A DNA stretch of 33,192 bases. Origin: Spirochaetaceae bacterium. GTDB taxonomy: Bacteria; Spirochaetota; Spirochaetia; Treponematales; Breznakiellaceae. The translations under genes were made by a program, and so were the position numbers. The notes beneath the pieces were generated by a model. It did not search any database and was not told where the DNA came from. It saw only the letters and a list, made by a program, of their open reading frames with translations. The DNA lies in assembly GCA_031282435.1 (NCBI GenBank), contig JAITDS010000167.1, forward strand, positions 1 to 33,192. Reading direction: 5' to 3'. Within the stretch, counting starts at the first letter, position 1. Each line of letters opens with the position of its first letter. Below are positions 1 through 8,542 of this stretch, in pieces.

Positions 1-980
1 CGCCACCTGCCCACCAGTTGGGCGGCCAGCCTACCCGCCGCCCGTTTTCCTGCCCTGTCTTCAACAAGCAAAAGGCGTTATCTCCCGAAGTCCGCCGCTC
101 ATGCTTAACGTGCAGTCGCGTTGACTTTACCCTCAGCCACCCCGGTCACCCCCTGTCTTCACCCCGCTTGCATGATACCCCCCCCCCCCACCCGGCGGCC
201 AGCCGCCACCTGCCCACCAGTTGGGCGGCCAGCCTACCCGCCACCCGTTTTCCTGCCCTGTCTTCAACAACCAAAAGGCGTTGCCTCCCGAAATCTGCCT
301 CTAATGCTTAACGTGAGGTCGCGTTGACTTCACCCTCAGCCACCCAGTCCGCCCCCTGTCTTCACCCCGCTTGCGCGGTACCCCCCACCCCCCTCCGCCA
401 GCCCGCCGCTTCCCTTCCCTGTCTTCAACAAGCAAAGGGCGTTGTCTCCCGAAGTCTACCTATCATGCTTAACGTGTGGTCGCGTTGACTTTATCCTCAG
501 CCACCCCGGCCACCCCCTGTCTTCATCCCGCTTGCACGGTACTCCACCCCCCGCCAGCCGCTTCTCCGCCCCGCCTTCAACAAGCAAAGGACGTTGTTTC
601 TCGAAGTCCGCTGCTCATGCTTAACGCAGTAGCGCGTTGACTTTATCCTCCGCCAGCCCGCCGCTCCCCTGCCCTGTCTTCAACAAGCAAAGGGCGTTGT
701 CTCCCGAAGTTTGTTGCCCGCGCTTAACGTGTAGTCGCGTTGACTTTATTCTCAGCCACCCCCGGCTACCCACACCCTCCTGTCTTCATCCCGCTTGCAC
801 GGTATTCCGCCCACCGCCACCAGCTTCCCTGCCCTACCTTCAACAAGCAAAAGGCGTTATCTCCCGAAGTTTGTTCCCTGTGCTAACGTACGGTCGCGTT
901 GACTTCAGTTGCCCCCCCCCCCCCCACCCGGCGGCCACCCGCCAGCCCGCCAGTTGAGCAGCCAGCCGACCCGCTGGCGG
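1..980. repeat. C-rich tandem repeat array, six core copies
   Basis: A gene-free, strongly strand-asymmetric (C-rich on +) stretch. A core of about 70 bases, beginning CTTCAACAAGCAAAAGGCGTT and ending near CGCGTTGACTTTA, recurs at about 59-129, 262-331, 423-493, 575-645, 678-748 and 838-907. Spacing between starts is 203, 161, 152, 103 and 160 bases, so the linkers vary. Most linkers carry a second module resembling CCTGTCTTCACCCCGCTTG followed by C-runs (12 C at 178-189, 14 C at 912-925) and ACCCGGCGGCC. The part before the core (GCCCACCAGTTGGGC then GGCCAGCC) occurs near 11-30 and 211-236 and in degraded form near 940-960. Open frames across it are low-complexity and frame-inconsistent, so I do not call genes. 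The array starts at or before the window edge. Function unknown. Confidence 0.85.
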
Positions 981-1056
981 GTGGCCGATTGAATCTAGGC
1001 AAGTCTTCTTATAAAATTAAATGAAAATTAATTTTTAAAGTTTTCAGGAGAAGCAA

Positions 1057-2049
1057 GTGATTGAGGTGCGGAACTTAGTTAAGAAATACGGCGCGTTTGA
1101 AGCGGTCAAAGACGTGTCTTTTAACCTTCCGGGCGGACAAGTTTTAGGATTTTTAGGGCCTAACGGCGCCGGAAAAACCACAGTAATGAAAATACTAACC
1201 GGCTTTCATTTTCCAAGCGGCGGCGAAGCGATTGTCGGAGGCGTTTCCGTGCGGGACGACCCCGTTGCCGTAAAACGACTCATAGGCTACCTGCCCGAAG
1301 GCGTACCGTTGTACGGCGACCTTACCGTAACGGAATATTTAGATTTTATCGCGGACGCGCGGCTCATGCCAAAAGAAAAACGAAAAACCGCGATAGAGGC
1401 GGCGCTTGAACAGTGCGGCCTTACACAGATGGCAAACCGCCGCATTGAAACCCTGTCAAAAGGATACAAACAACGCGCCGGACTAGCGCAGGCGATAGTA
1501 CACGACCCGCCAATCCTCATTCTGGACGAACCCACCACAGGACTCGACCCAAACCAGATAATCGAAATACGCGGCCTTATCAAAGACTTAGGCAGCCGCA
1601 AGACCGTCATCCTATCGACCCATATCTTACAGGAGGTCGAGGCGGTCTGCACACAAGTCCTGATACTAAATTCGGGACGCATCGCGGCGCAAGGCAGCCC
1701 GTCCGGAATAGCGGCAAGCCTGCGCGGCGGTGAAAACTGGACGCTGACCCTAAAAGGCGCTTCTATTGACAGTATAAAGCAAGACCTGGAAACACTGGCC
1801 CAAAGTTTTAACGGTAAAATGGAAGTTTCGAGCATCCGCCCCGCCGCCGCTTACACCGGACCAGCAGTTCAAACCTCTTTCGTCATTTCCTCCGAAACCG
1901 GAGAAAACGCGGAGAAAATCTTTGACTGGGCTGTTTCGCTCAACCTTAAAATTTTGGAAATGGGCAAAAAAAAGACATCGCTGGAAGATATTTTTGTAAA
2001 ATTAACAAACCGGCAAGACGATGATTCAGAGGTTTCAGATGAAAAATAA
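1057..2049 (+). CDS. ABC transporter ATP-binding protein, GldA/NatA type
   Basis: Nucleotide-binding subunit of an ABC-2 type transporter of the gliding-associated (Gld) kind; cytoplasmic, ATP-hydrolysing partner of the two following membrane proteins. Walker A GPNGAGKTT at residues ~34-42, Q-loop region GYLPE near 77, signature LSKGYKQR near 135, Walker B ILILDEPTTGLDP near 153-165 and H-loop STHIL near 189 are all present, so the ATPase should be active. The C-terminal ~110 residues are the accessory domain usual for this subgroup. The start is a GTG preceded by CAGGAG at a normal distance. It overlaps the permease gene by 11 bases, indicating one operon. The transported substrate cannot be told from sequence. 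Confidence 0.9.
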   Translation: MIEVRNLVKKYGAFEAVKDVSFNLPGGQVLGFLGPNGAGKTTVMKILTGFHFPSGGEAIVGGVSVRDDPVAVKRLIGYLPEGVPLYGDLTVTEYLDFIADARLMPKEKRKTAIEAALEQCGLTQMANRRIETLSKGYKQRAGLAQAIVHDPPILILDEPTTGLDPNQIIEIRGLIKDLGSRKTVILSTHILQEVEAVCTQVLILNSGRIAAQGSPSGIAASLRGGENWTLTLKGASIDSIKQDLETLAQSFNGKMEVSSIRPAAAYTGPAVQTSFVISSETGENAEKIFDWAVSLNLKILEMGKKKTSLEDIFVKLTNRQDDDSEVSDEK

Positions 2050-2773
2050 ACTGTCTCCGGCTTTAGCGCTGGCAGGAAAAGAATTGTATTCACTAGGAAT
2101 ATCACCCGCTTTCTATGGAATAGTGATATTTTTTCTACTTTTTACATCAATATGGCTGTTTAACTTTCAAAACTTTTTTGCGCGCAACATGGCAACACTG
2201 CGCCCGTATTTCGCCGGATTCCCGCTGGTTTTCATTCTTGTAATACCGGGAATAACGATGAAAAGCTGGGCGGAAGAACGTAAAACAGGCAGCATAGAAT
2301 TACTGCTTACAATGCCGTTTTCGGAATGGGATTTGGTTTTAGGCAAATTTCTTAGCTGCTTAGGAGTTATTTGCTGCCTGCTTGCATTAAGCGTCCCCCT
2401 TCCGCTCAGCGTACTGCCGCTTGGCGTATTCGACGGCGGCGTAATCCTGTGCGAATACATAGGCGCTCTGCTGTTAGGCGGGACGGCGGCGGCGATAGGA
2501 CTTTTTCTATCGTCACTGTCCAAAAATCAGGCTGCGGCTTTTTTAGGCAGCGCCGCCATACTCCTAGTTATAATGCTGGCAAACCAGATGCCGTTTTCGC
2601 AGAACGTACCCGCGCCGCTTGCCGCAGCAATCAACTTCATATCGCTGTCGTTTCATTTTGAAAGTTTTGCGCGCGGAATATTGGACAGCCGCGACCTCCT
2701 GTTCTTCATACTTACGGCGCTGCTGTTCCTGTTTTTGAACACCCGCGTACTACTATTTAGGAAATGGAGTTGA
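2039..2773 (+). CDS. ABC-2 type permease, GldF-like
   Basis: Integral membrane subunit of the same ABC system, about 244 residues with roughly six hydrophobic segments (for example around residues 21-41, 55-75, 100-125, 130-155, 165-180 and 220-240). The segment MKSWAEERKTGSIELLLTMP is the amphipathic motif typical of ABC-2 permeases that contacts the ATPase. I place the start at the ATG at 2039, preceded by AGAGG; an in-frame ATG at 2021 would add six residues and lacks an equally good ribosome site. It overlaps the ATPase gene and ends 4 bases before the next gene. The family is well defined; the cargo is unknown. Confidence 0.85.
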   Translation: MKNKLSPALALAGKELYSLGISPAFYGIVIFFLLFTSIWLFNFQNFFARNMATLRPYFAGFPLVFILVIPGITMKSWAEERKTGSIELLLTMPFSEWDLVLGKFLSCLGVICCLLALSVPLPLSVLPLGVFDGGVILCEYIGALLLGGTAAAIGLFLSSLSKNQAAAFLGSAAILLVIMLANQMPFSQNVPAPLAAAINFISLSFHFESFARGILDSRDLLFFILTALLFLFLNTRVLLFRKWS

Positions 2774-2777
2774 CGGC

Positions 2778-4463
2778 ATGACAAAGAAACAAGAAATAAT
2801 AATTACAATCCTGTCAAGTGCCGCCATACTGTTGACGCTGTTACTAAGCAGCCGCCTTTGGTTCAGACTTGACCTGACGGAAGGCAAACTTTACACAATA
2901 TCGCAGGCTTCGCGCAGCCTTGCCCGCGACATTCCCGACCAAATTAAAATAAGCTACTTTTTATCAGAGAAACTCCAGCAACTTTACCCTGAGCCGGGCG
3001 AGATAATAGACCTTATCCGTGAATACGTTACATATTCACGCGGCAAAATACGCTTTACCGTCAGAGACCCCGCGAAAGACGGAGTGGAGGACGAAATGCA
3101 GCGCTTAGGCATATACCCCAGACAAATCCAGTCCATAGACCACAATGAAGCCACCATTACAAGCGTTTATTCCGGTATTTTAATAGAATACGTTGATAAA
3201 ATTGACGTAATCCCGTTTGTTTTTTCGCTTGAAACATTAGAATACGACCTTACAAGCCGAATTCGGACGATGGTAAGCGGGAAAATACGCGAAATTGGCA
3301 TCATTGCGGCCGATTCTGCCAAAACCCTCGACAGAAACTATCGTAATTTAAGCGGAATACTTAAAAATTCCGGCTATAGACTGCGCGAAATATATCAAAA
3401 CGAACTAATAAACAGTGAAATCCCGGACGGTTTAAGCGAAATCATAGTAATAGGCGGGGTAGACACCCTAAACGACGAAGCCGTTTACAGCATAGACCGC
3501 TATATACAAAACGGCGGCAAAGCGTTTTTCATACTGGAAAACTTCACACCGTCCACCGAAAGCGGTTCGCTTGAACTACGCCCGCTGGAACAAACGGCGG
3601 CGGAAAACGGAGGATTGCTTGCGCTGCTGAGCTCGTACGGCGTTGAAGTCCGGCGCGCCCTAGTCCTAGACAAATCCTGCCTTACGATAACGTACCAAAG
3701 CGCAAGCGCGGGCGGCTCACCCGTCATCAGACTGATACGCTACCCGTTCTGGGTAAGCGTAACACGCGGCGGCGGCAACCCCGTCCACCCCATAACCTCA
3801 ACATTTGCCGGACTAGACCTCTTCTGGCCAAACCCACTTGACCTCCACGACGTTGAAGGCATCGAAGCCGTACCCCTGCTATTCAGCACGAAGGACGCAT
3901 GGCTTATGACAAGAGATTTTACGATAAACCCGGAACGCGCATTTCAGTTCAATCTGGAAGAAGGCGCGACACGGGGAGAAAAAATACTGGGCGTTGCGCT
4001 GTCAGGCCGTTTCCCGCCGTATTCATTAAAAGGGGGGGAGATCCCCCCCTCGCTACAGCCGTCACAAGCCGCCGGGCGGCCTGCGCCGTCTTCCGCTACC
4101 CCCCCCAGCGGGGGAGAGTCCCCCGCAACGCCCCCCGCGGTTTTAACGGCGGAGAAGCCCGGAGCGGAATCCCGCATCGTTGTAATCGGCAACAACGAAT
4201 TTGTAAACGATGAGTACCTTGATTCTGAACGTAATCTTTCTTTCTTTCTTTCCGCGGCGGATTGGCTTGCCAATGACGATGATATTATAAGCATACGCAG
4301 CCGCGCTTACGGCGTAAACCGCCTTGATAAAATAATTGACGCCGATAAAAAATACGCCGCTATGACATTCTCCCGCGTATTAAACACAGTGGTAATTCCC
4401 GCGGCGGTATTAATTTTCGCCGTTATTTTTGCCCTCAAACGCCGTAAAAAAACAAGACAGTAA
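2778..4463 (+). CDS. GldG-family ABC transporter auxiliary protein
   Basis: Membrane-anchored extracytoplasmic component of the GldAFG-type system (ABC_transp_aux family). One hydrophobic helix at residues ~8-26 is followed by RLDLTEGKLYTISQASR, a hallmark of the family, then a large extracytoplasmic domain and a C-terminal helix at ~537-553 ending in RRKKTRQ. About 561 residues, within family range. A GGAG motif lies ahead of the ATG. Residues ~416-458 are low-complexity, rich in Pro, Gly, Ser and Ala, and are encoded by G/C palindromes (4031-4140) like those found between genes here; the reading frame is kept and resumes at RIVVIGNNEF. In this family the same position is often a variable linker. 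Third gene of the operon. Confidence 0.85.
   Translation: MTKKQEIIITILSSAAILLTLLLSSRLWFRLDLTEGKLYTISQASRSLARDIPDQIKISYFLSEKLQQLYPEPGEIIDLIREYVTYSRGKIRFTVRDPAKDGVEDEMQRLGIYPRQIQSIDHNEATITSVYSGILIEYVDKIDVIPFVFSLETLEYDLTSRIRTMVSGKIREIGIIAADSAKTLDRNYRNLSGILKNSGYRLREIYQNELINSEIPDGLSEIIVIGGVDTLNDEAVYSIDRYIQNGGKAFFILENFTPSTESGSLELRPLEQTAAENGGLLALLSSYGVEVRRALVLDKSCLTITYQSASAGGSPVIRLIRYPFWVSVTRGGGNPVHPITSTFAGLDLFWPNPLDLHDVEGIEAVPLLFSTKDAWLMTRDFTINPERAFQFNLEEGATRGEKILGVALSGRFPPYSLKGGEIPPSLQPSQAAGRPAPSSATPPSGGESPATPPAVLTAEKPGAESRIVVIGNNEFVNDEYLDSERNLSFFLSAADWLANDDDIISIRSRAYGVNRLDKIIDADKKYAAMTFSRVLNTVVIPAAVLIFAVIFALKRRKKTRQ
4031..4140. repeat. G/C palindromes inside the gldG-like gene
   Basis: Within the coding sequence, seven G (4032-4038) and seven C (4043-4049) form a hairpin around AGAT; a second G/C-run cluster follows at 4099-4140 (eight C, then GCGGGGG, then CCCCCGC and CCCCCCGCGG). 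The composition matches the intergenic C/G-run hairpins elsewhere and is unlike the rest of the gene. It is translated in frame as a Pro/Gly/Ser/Ala-rich linker. Confidence 0.7.
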
Positions 4464-4472
4464 ACCAGCATA

Positions 4473-4518
4473 CCCCCCCCCCCCTCCGAAGCGCGGACAG
4501 GGATGGGGGGGGGGGGGG
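4473..4518. repeat. C-run/G-run hairpin after gldG-like gene
   Basis: Twelve C (4473-4484), a 20-base spacer, then 14 G (4505-4518). The two runs can pair into a very stable hairpin on either strand. It lies 10 bases after the stop codon of the gldG-like gene, so it could end transcription, but no T-run follows on the + strand. A nearly identical arrangement is at 15175-15221. Confidence 0.75.
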
Positions 4519-4669
4519 CTTCAGCCGGAACGCTAAATACCCGCATGACGTTTTTTCTTGCCGGAATACCACTCTTTGCGGGACGGAAAACGTCTGGCAA
4601 GACCGGCGGAGAAAGCGTATACTTTAATTTATTCAACTTGTTTACGGCCTGACGGCTGAAGGAAAAATC

Positions 4670-5851
4670 ATGGATTACGCAAAAGAATCGCTAAAAAAGC
4701 ACTATGAATGGCACGGGAAACTTGAAATTACACCCAAAATGCCGATTACAAATAAAACGGAACTGTCGCTTGCCTATACACCCGGAGTTGCCCGGCCTTG
4801 CATTGAGATACGGGAAGACCCCGGCAAAGTTTGGGAACTTACCGGCAGATGGAATACGGTCGCCGTTGTTACGGACGGAACCGCGATTTTGGGACTTGGC
4901 GACATAGGGCCGGAAGCAGGAATGCCCGTCATGGAAGGGAAAGCCGCGCTGTTCAAAACATTCGGCGGAGTTGACGCGATACCACTCTGCGTACGCTCAA
5001 AAGAAGTCGATGACATTGTAAACACGGTGGCGCTGCTTGCGGGAAGTTTTGGCGGTATAAATCTTGAGGACATATCCGCGCCGCGCTGCTTTGAAATTGA
5101 ACGTAAACTGAAAGAACGTTGCGACATTCCGGTTTTTCATGACGATCAGCACGGCACCGCTATCGTTGTGCTGGCCGCTATGTTAAACGCGCTAAAATTT
5201 ACAAACCGGAAACTGGAAAACATAAGCGTTGTTACCAGCGGGGCGGGAGCCGCCGGCATAGCGATAGTCAAACTGCTTATGAAACTAGGTTTGAAGGATG
5301 TCGTGATGTGCGACAGACACGGCGCTATCTATAAGGGCAGAGATAACTTGAACAAAGAAAAGCAAGAGATGGCGGAGCTTTCCAACCTTCAGATGAAAAA
5401 AGGCACCATAGCGGACGTGATTCGCGGTGCCGACGTTTTTATAGGCGTCTCCGCGCCGGGCATAATTTCGGAAAACATGGTACGCGGCATGGCGCCAAAA
5501 CCGATTTTATTTCCGATGGCGAATCCTACACCGGAGATAATGCCCGATATTGCCATTGCCGCCGGCGCGGCGATAGTAGGCACCGGACGCAGCGATTTTG
5601 CGAATCAGGTTAATAACGTCCTTGCTTTCCCCGGAGTTTTTCGCGGAGCGCTTGATGTTCGCGCCAGTACCATTAACGATGATATGAATAAAGCCGCCGC
5701 GTACGCGCTCGCCGGTTTAATCGACGATTCCGAACTTAAGGCGGATTATATCATACCCGGCGTTTTTGACCCGCGTATAAAAGACGCTGTATCGGGGGCT
5801 GTCGCGGAAGCGGCGCGTAAAACCGGAGTGGCCCGCAAACCCGCAAACTAG
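4670..5851 (+). CDS. NAD(P)-dependent malic enzyme, short form
   Basis: Oxidative decarboxylation of malate to pyruvate and CO2 with reduction of NAD(P); cytoplasmic. At 393 residues it has the length of the short bacterial form without a phosphotransacetylase-like tail. Family motifs in order: LAYTPGVARPC (~residue 34), GLGDIGPEAGMPVMEGKA (~75-92), the catalytic Lys/Asp region HDDQHGTAIV (~159-168) with metal-binding acidic residues, and the dinucleotide-binding GAGAAGIAI (~191-199). AAGGA precedes the ATG. Monocistronic by context: a hairpin precedes it and repeats follow. Whether NAD or NADP is used cannot be decided by eye. Confidence 0.93.
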   Translation: MDYAKESLKKHYEWHGKLEITPKMPITNKTELSLAYTPGVARPCIEIREDPGKVWELTGRWNTVAVVTDGTAILGLGDIGPEAGMPVMEGKAALFKTFGGVDAIPLCVRSKEVDDIVNTVALLAGSFGGINLEDISAPRCFEIERKLKERCDIPVFHDDQHGTAIVVLAAMLNALKFTNRKLENISVVTSGAGAAGIAIVKLLMKLGLKDVVMCDRHGAIYKGRDNLNKEKQEMAELSNLQMKKGTIADVIRGADVFIGVSAPGIISENMVRGMAPKPILFPMANPTPEIMPDIAIAAGAAIVGTGRSDFANQVNNVLAFPGVFRGALDVRASTINDDMNKAAAYALAGLIDDSELKADYIIPGVFDPRIKDAVSGAVAEAARKTGVARKPAN

Positions 5852-5968
5852 AACCCTATACGCCGGAAGCCCGACACTACAAAAGCCGCGCCAAAAGGTT
5901 GACAAATTTCCCCGCAATTCCACTTTTGGGAAACACACGAAGTCTGCCGCCACCCGCAAATCATAAAA

Positions 5969-6094
5969 CTCAACGCGCTGAAAGCGCGTTGAGCCGCGCA
6001 AGGGATAGAAGCGGTATGAAAACGCTTTCAGCGTTTTCATAATAGCGGATAGCCCGGTTTTCGCCTGCCGCAGGCGAAAATGCGCCCGAATTTT
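5969..6094 (+). ncRNA. Modular hairpin element, copy A (Flavo-1-like)
   Basis: Order: hairpin CTCAACGCGCT/AGCGCGTTGAG (5969-5993), box 1 GCGCAAGGGATAGAAGCGG (5996-6014), hairpin TATGAAAACGCT/AGCGTTTTCATA (6015-6041), box 2 ATAGCGGATAGCCCGG (6042-6057), hairpin TTTTCGCCTG/CAGGCGAAAA (6058-6080), box 3 TGCGCCCGAATTTT (6081-6094). This is the clearest full copy in the window. The box order resembles, from memory, the Flavo-1 RNA motif of Flavobacteria and some spirochaetes; this identity is inferred, not computed. It fills most of the 322-base gap between malic enzyme and the DUF4912 gene. Confidence 0.6.
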
Positions 6095-6138
6095 GAATTT
6101 CCCGAATCCCTTAATTGCCGCCGGCGGACGGCTGGGGC

Positions 6139-6170
6139 TTGACAGTTGAGATTTAAATGACCAATATAAA
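6139..6170 (+). promoter_or_regulatory. Possible promoter directly before DUF4912 gene
   Basis: TTGACA at 6139-6144 and an AT-rich AATATAAA block at 6163-6170 that ends three bases before the ATG at 6174. If real, the transcript would begin at or within the gene, so the message may be leaderless or the true start may lie downstream. The -35 is exact; the -10 spacing is imperfect. Confidence 0.4.
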
Positions 6171-6173
6171 ATT

Positions 6174-6920
6174 ATGTTGCCGGGCGCGAATTTGAATCTT
6201 TCATACCTTGAAAGGCTTTCTACTCCTGAGCTAAAAAATTTAGCCGTTCATTTTGGAATTGACATACCGGGTGATTTGGACCGTATTTTTATTATTGAAG
6301 AACTTCTGGACAACGCTCCCTGCCTGACGCTTTTTCAAACTCGCCAAACAGCAAGTGAATATACAGAGGCTGAGTATATTGAAAACGCCTCGTCAACACC
6401 CGCCCCTGTGGAACTACCTAAACGTTATAACATTACGCGGATTGACGCAATCGTCCGGGACCCGCTATGGATTTTTGTGTTTTGGGAAATTCGCGAAGCC
6501 GACAGAAAGATATATGAAAAACAGACCGGTTTTCACGGATATTTTTTGCGGGTAAGTTTAGATAAGTGTAAAAAGGGCAATACGGTAAGCTCTCTGTTCA
6601 CAATTCCCGTTAGCGCCGCCGATTCTGAGTGGTACGTCAATTTTCCACCGGACGGATACTGCCGTAAAATATGCGACATGGCGGAAGACTCGCCGTTTAA
6701 CGTCTCACTTTGCGCCTCGTGCGCGGGCGGCGAACACGTTTTAGCCGTTACTCACCCGTTCAGACTGCCTAGGATGCTTGAAATTTCTGAAAGAAGCGCG
6801 CCTGTCAATGATAAAGACACATTGCTGCGTATGTCAGGAATGGATGACTTACAAGTTCTAAGAAACGGAGATAGAATTTCATTTCCGCCCAAAAACTATG
6901 GTTTCTGTGATAGTCGATGA
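6174..6920 (+). CDS. DUF4912 domain protein
   Basis: About 248 residues, cytoplasmic by composition (no signal or membrane segment). The middle (~residues 82-200) matches my recollection of DUF4912, with RYNITRIDAIVRDPLWIFVFWEIRE as the identifying stretch; such proteins are common in spirochaetes and cyanobacteria and often lie beside GH57-type glucan enzymes. The first ~35 residues (LSTPELKNLAVHFGIDIP) look like a short helical Rho-N/SAP-like motif. The function is unknown; the neighbour suggests a link to glycogen or other glucans. No ribosome site is visible before the ATG. The stop codon overlaps the start of the next gene by 4 bases, so the two are translationally coupled. Confidence 0.75.
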   Translation: MLPGANLNLSYLERLSTPELKNLAVHFGIDIPGDLDRIFIIEELLDNAPCLTLFQTRQTASEYTEAEYIENASSTPAPVELPKRYNITRIDAIVRDPLWIFVFWEIREADRKIYEKQTGFHGYFLRVSLDKCKKGNTVSSLFTIPVSAADSEWYVNFPPDGYCRKICDMAEDSPFNVSLCASCAGGEHVLAVTHPFRLPRMLEISERSAPVNDKDTLLRMSGMDDLQVLRNGDRISFPPKNYGFCDSR

Positions 6921-8539
6921 TTGGTAAGAATTTTATTGCCATACTGTTAAACGCGCATTTTCCGTTCGTGCGCAAAGATAGCATTAATTTTTCTTTTGAA
7001 GAACTTCCATTTTTTTCGGTAATCTCCGAGACCCTGCTGCCGTTGCTTGAAATGTTTGACCGCCTTGAGGCCGACAAAATTCCGTTTCGACTTGGCATAG
7101 CGATTTCGCCCGTTCTTTGCCAACTTTTGACCGATGCTTCTTTGATAAACCATTACCTTGATTATGTTGACAGTCAAATCGCTTTCGGCAAAGCTGAACT
7201 AGAACGCTTGAAGAACGACGAAGCGGCGCGCAATCTCGTAAAATACTACTATGATAACGCGATAGAACGACGCATTAATTTTACGGAACGGTATGAAAAA
7301 AATATTCCGCGAGTTCTTTCTTACTATCAAAAAAAAGGCAGAATAGAATTACTTACCTCGTCCGCGACAAATTGTTTTTTGCCGTTTTATTCGGAACACC
7401 CGGAAGTCATACGCGCACAAATTGAAACGGCGCTTGTATCGCATAAAAAATTTTTTGGCGTAAAACCTGAAGGATTCTGGCTGCCCGAATTAGGGTATCA
7501 TCCTAATTTAAGCGCATATCTGCATAAATATGATATAAAATATACAATTATTGATACCCACAGCGCGCTGCTGGCAAAACCCGCGCCTAAATACGGAATC
7601 TTTTTTCCGCTTAAAACAAAACATAACGTATGCTTACTAGTAAAAGATTTTTACGCGCACCGCGATATAATGGACAGAGAGCAAGGCTTGCCCGTAGAGG
7701 GCATTTTCCGCGATTTTTTCCATGATGCCGCGGATGATTTGCCGGTTGAAGAGATAGAATGTTTTTTGGAAGATGACGGCACACGGCTTTCTACCGGCTA
7801 CAAATACTATTCTATAGGCGACAGCGAAAGACCGCGTACCGTTTACAATCCGCATATTGCCGCCGAGAAAGCCATAAGATATGCGGAACAGTTCCTTAAA
7901 ACACGAGTTTCGACACTCAACAGCGTGTCAGGTTTGATGCGTAAAGATTTAAGCGGAGATGCCGTAAGCCTTTGCGCGTGGAACGCCGATTTTTTAGGAC
8001 GTTTCTGGCACGAGGGCGTTTTATTTTTGGAAAATATTTTCCGCGCCGGCTGCATAAAAAATGAAATACAATTTATAACGCCTTATGAATATATAAACAG
8101 TCAGGACAGCTCTTTATTTCAGACTGTCGAGCCTGAATTTTCTTCATCCGGTTTTAACGGTTACGCGGAGACATGGCTTGACGCGTCAACCGGGCAGTTT
8201 TATAGACATCTGTTTAACGCCTCTGAACGCATGGCCGAATTATCGGAACGTTTTAGAAATGAGACCGGAATTAAAGAACGCGCCCTTAATCAGGCCGCGC
8301 GTGAAGTGCTTCTGGCTTTAAGCTCGGATTGGCCGCGTTTGATTTCAACACAAAACAGCAAGTCTTTGCCAAAATGGAGAAATTACGCGGTGAGCGAGCT
8401 TGAATCCCACCTAAAAAATTTTACTACGATATATGAAGCTTTAGGCAGCAGTTATTTAAGCACACGCTTTCTAACAGACATTGAACAACGCAACCATATT
8501 TTTCCTGACATTAACTACGGCGTATTCAGAAGGAAATGA
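6917..8539 (+). CDS. GH57-like protein (DUF1957, glucan-branching type), altered acid/base site
   Basis: 540 residues, similar in length and layout to GH57 1,4-alpha-glucan branching enzymes: N-terminal barrel starting FIAILLNAHFPFVR, region 3 GFWLPELGYHP (~residues 187-197) containing the expected nucleophile Glu, and region 4 WNADFLGRFWHEG (~355-367), then a helical C-terminal domain. In characterised family members region 4 reads D-A-E-L-F-G-x-W-W; here the leading catalytic Asp position is Asn (codon AAC). The protein may therefore be inactive or use another residue. The N-terminal motif has AH rather than the more usual HxH. Middle gene of a three-gene operon (4-base overlap upstream, 3-base gap downstream). 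Family assignment is secure, activity is not. Confidence 0.85.
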   Translation: MIGKNFIAILLNAHFPFVRKDSINFSFEELPFFSVISETLLPLLEMFDRLEADKIPFRLGIAISPVLCQLLTDASLINHYLDYVDSQIAFGKAELERLKNDEAARNLVKYYYDNAIERRINFTERYEKNIPRVLSYYQKKGRIELLTSSATNCFLPFYSEHPEVIRAQIETALVSHKKFFGVKPEGFWLPELGYHPNLSAYLHKYDIKYTIIDTHSALLAKPAPKYGIFFPLKTKHNVCLLVKDFYAHRDIMDREQGLPVEGIFRDFFHDAADDLPVEEIECFLEDDGTRLSTGYKYYSIGDSERPRTVYNPHIAAEKAIRYAEQFLKTRVSTLNSVSGLMRKDLSGDAVSLCAWNADFLGRFWHEGVLFLENIFRAGCIKNEIQFITPYEYINSQDSSLFQTVEPEFSSSGFNGYAETWLDASTGQFYRHLFNASERMAELSERFRNETGIKERALNQAAREVLLALSSDWPRLISTQNSKSLPKWRNYAVSELESHLKNFTTIYEALGSSYLSTRFLTDIEQRNHIFPDINYGVFRRK

Positions 8540-8542
8540 TAA

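Noticed and set aside
18-957. Several open frames of 60-106 codons
   Set aside because: They are low-complexity translations of the repeat in shifting frames, without ribosome sites or conserved frame.
1-980. Integron attC array
   Set aside because: Cores have GCTTAAC and CGTTGAC boxes and partial symmetry, but the GTTRRRY consensus fails by a base, there are no cassette genes between copies, and no integrase is visible.
1-980. CRISPR array
   Set aside because: Units are ~70 bases at uneven spacing, linkers are related to each other, and no cas gene is present.
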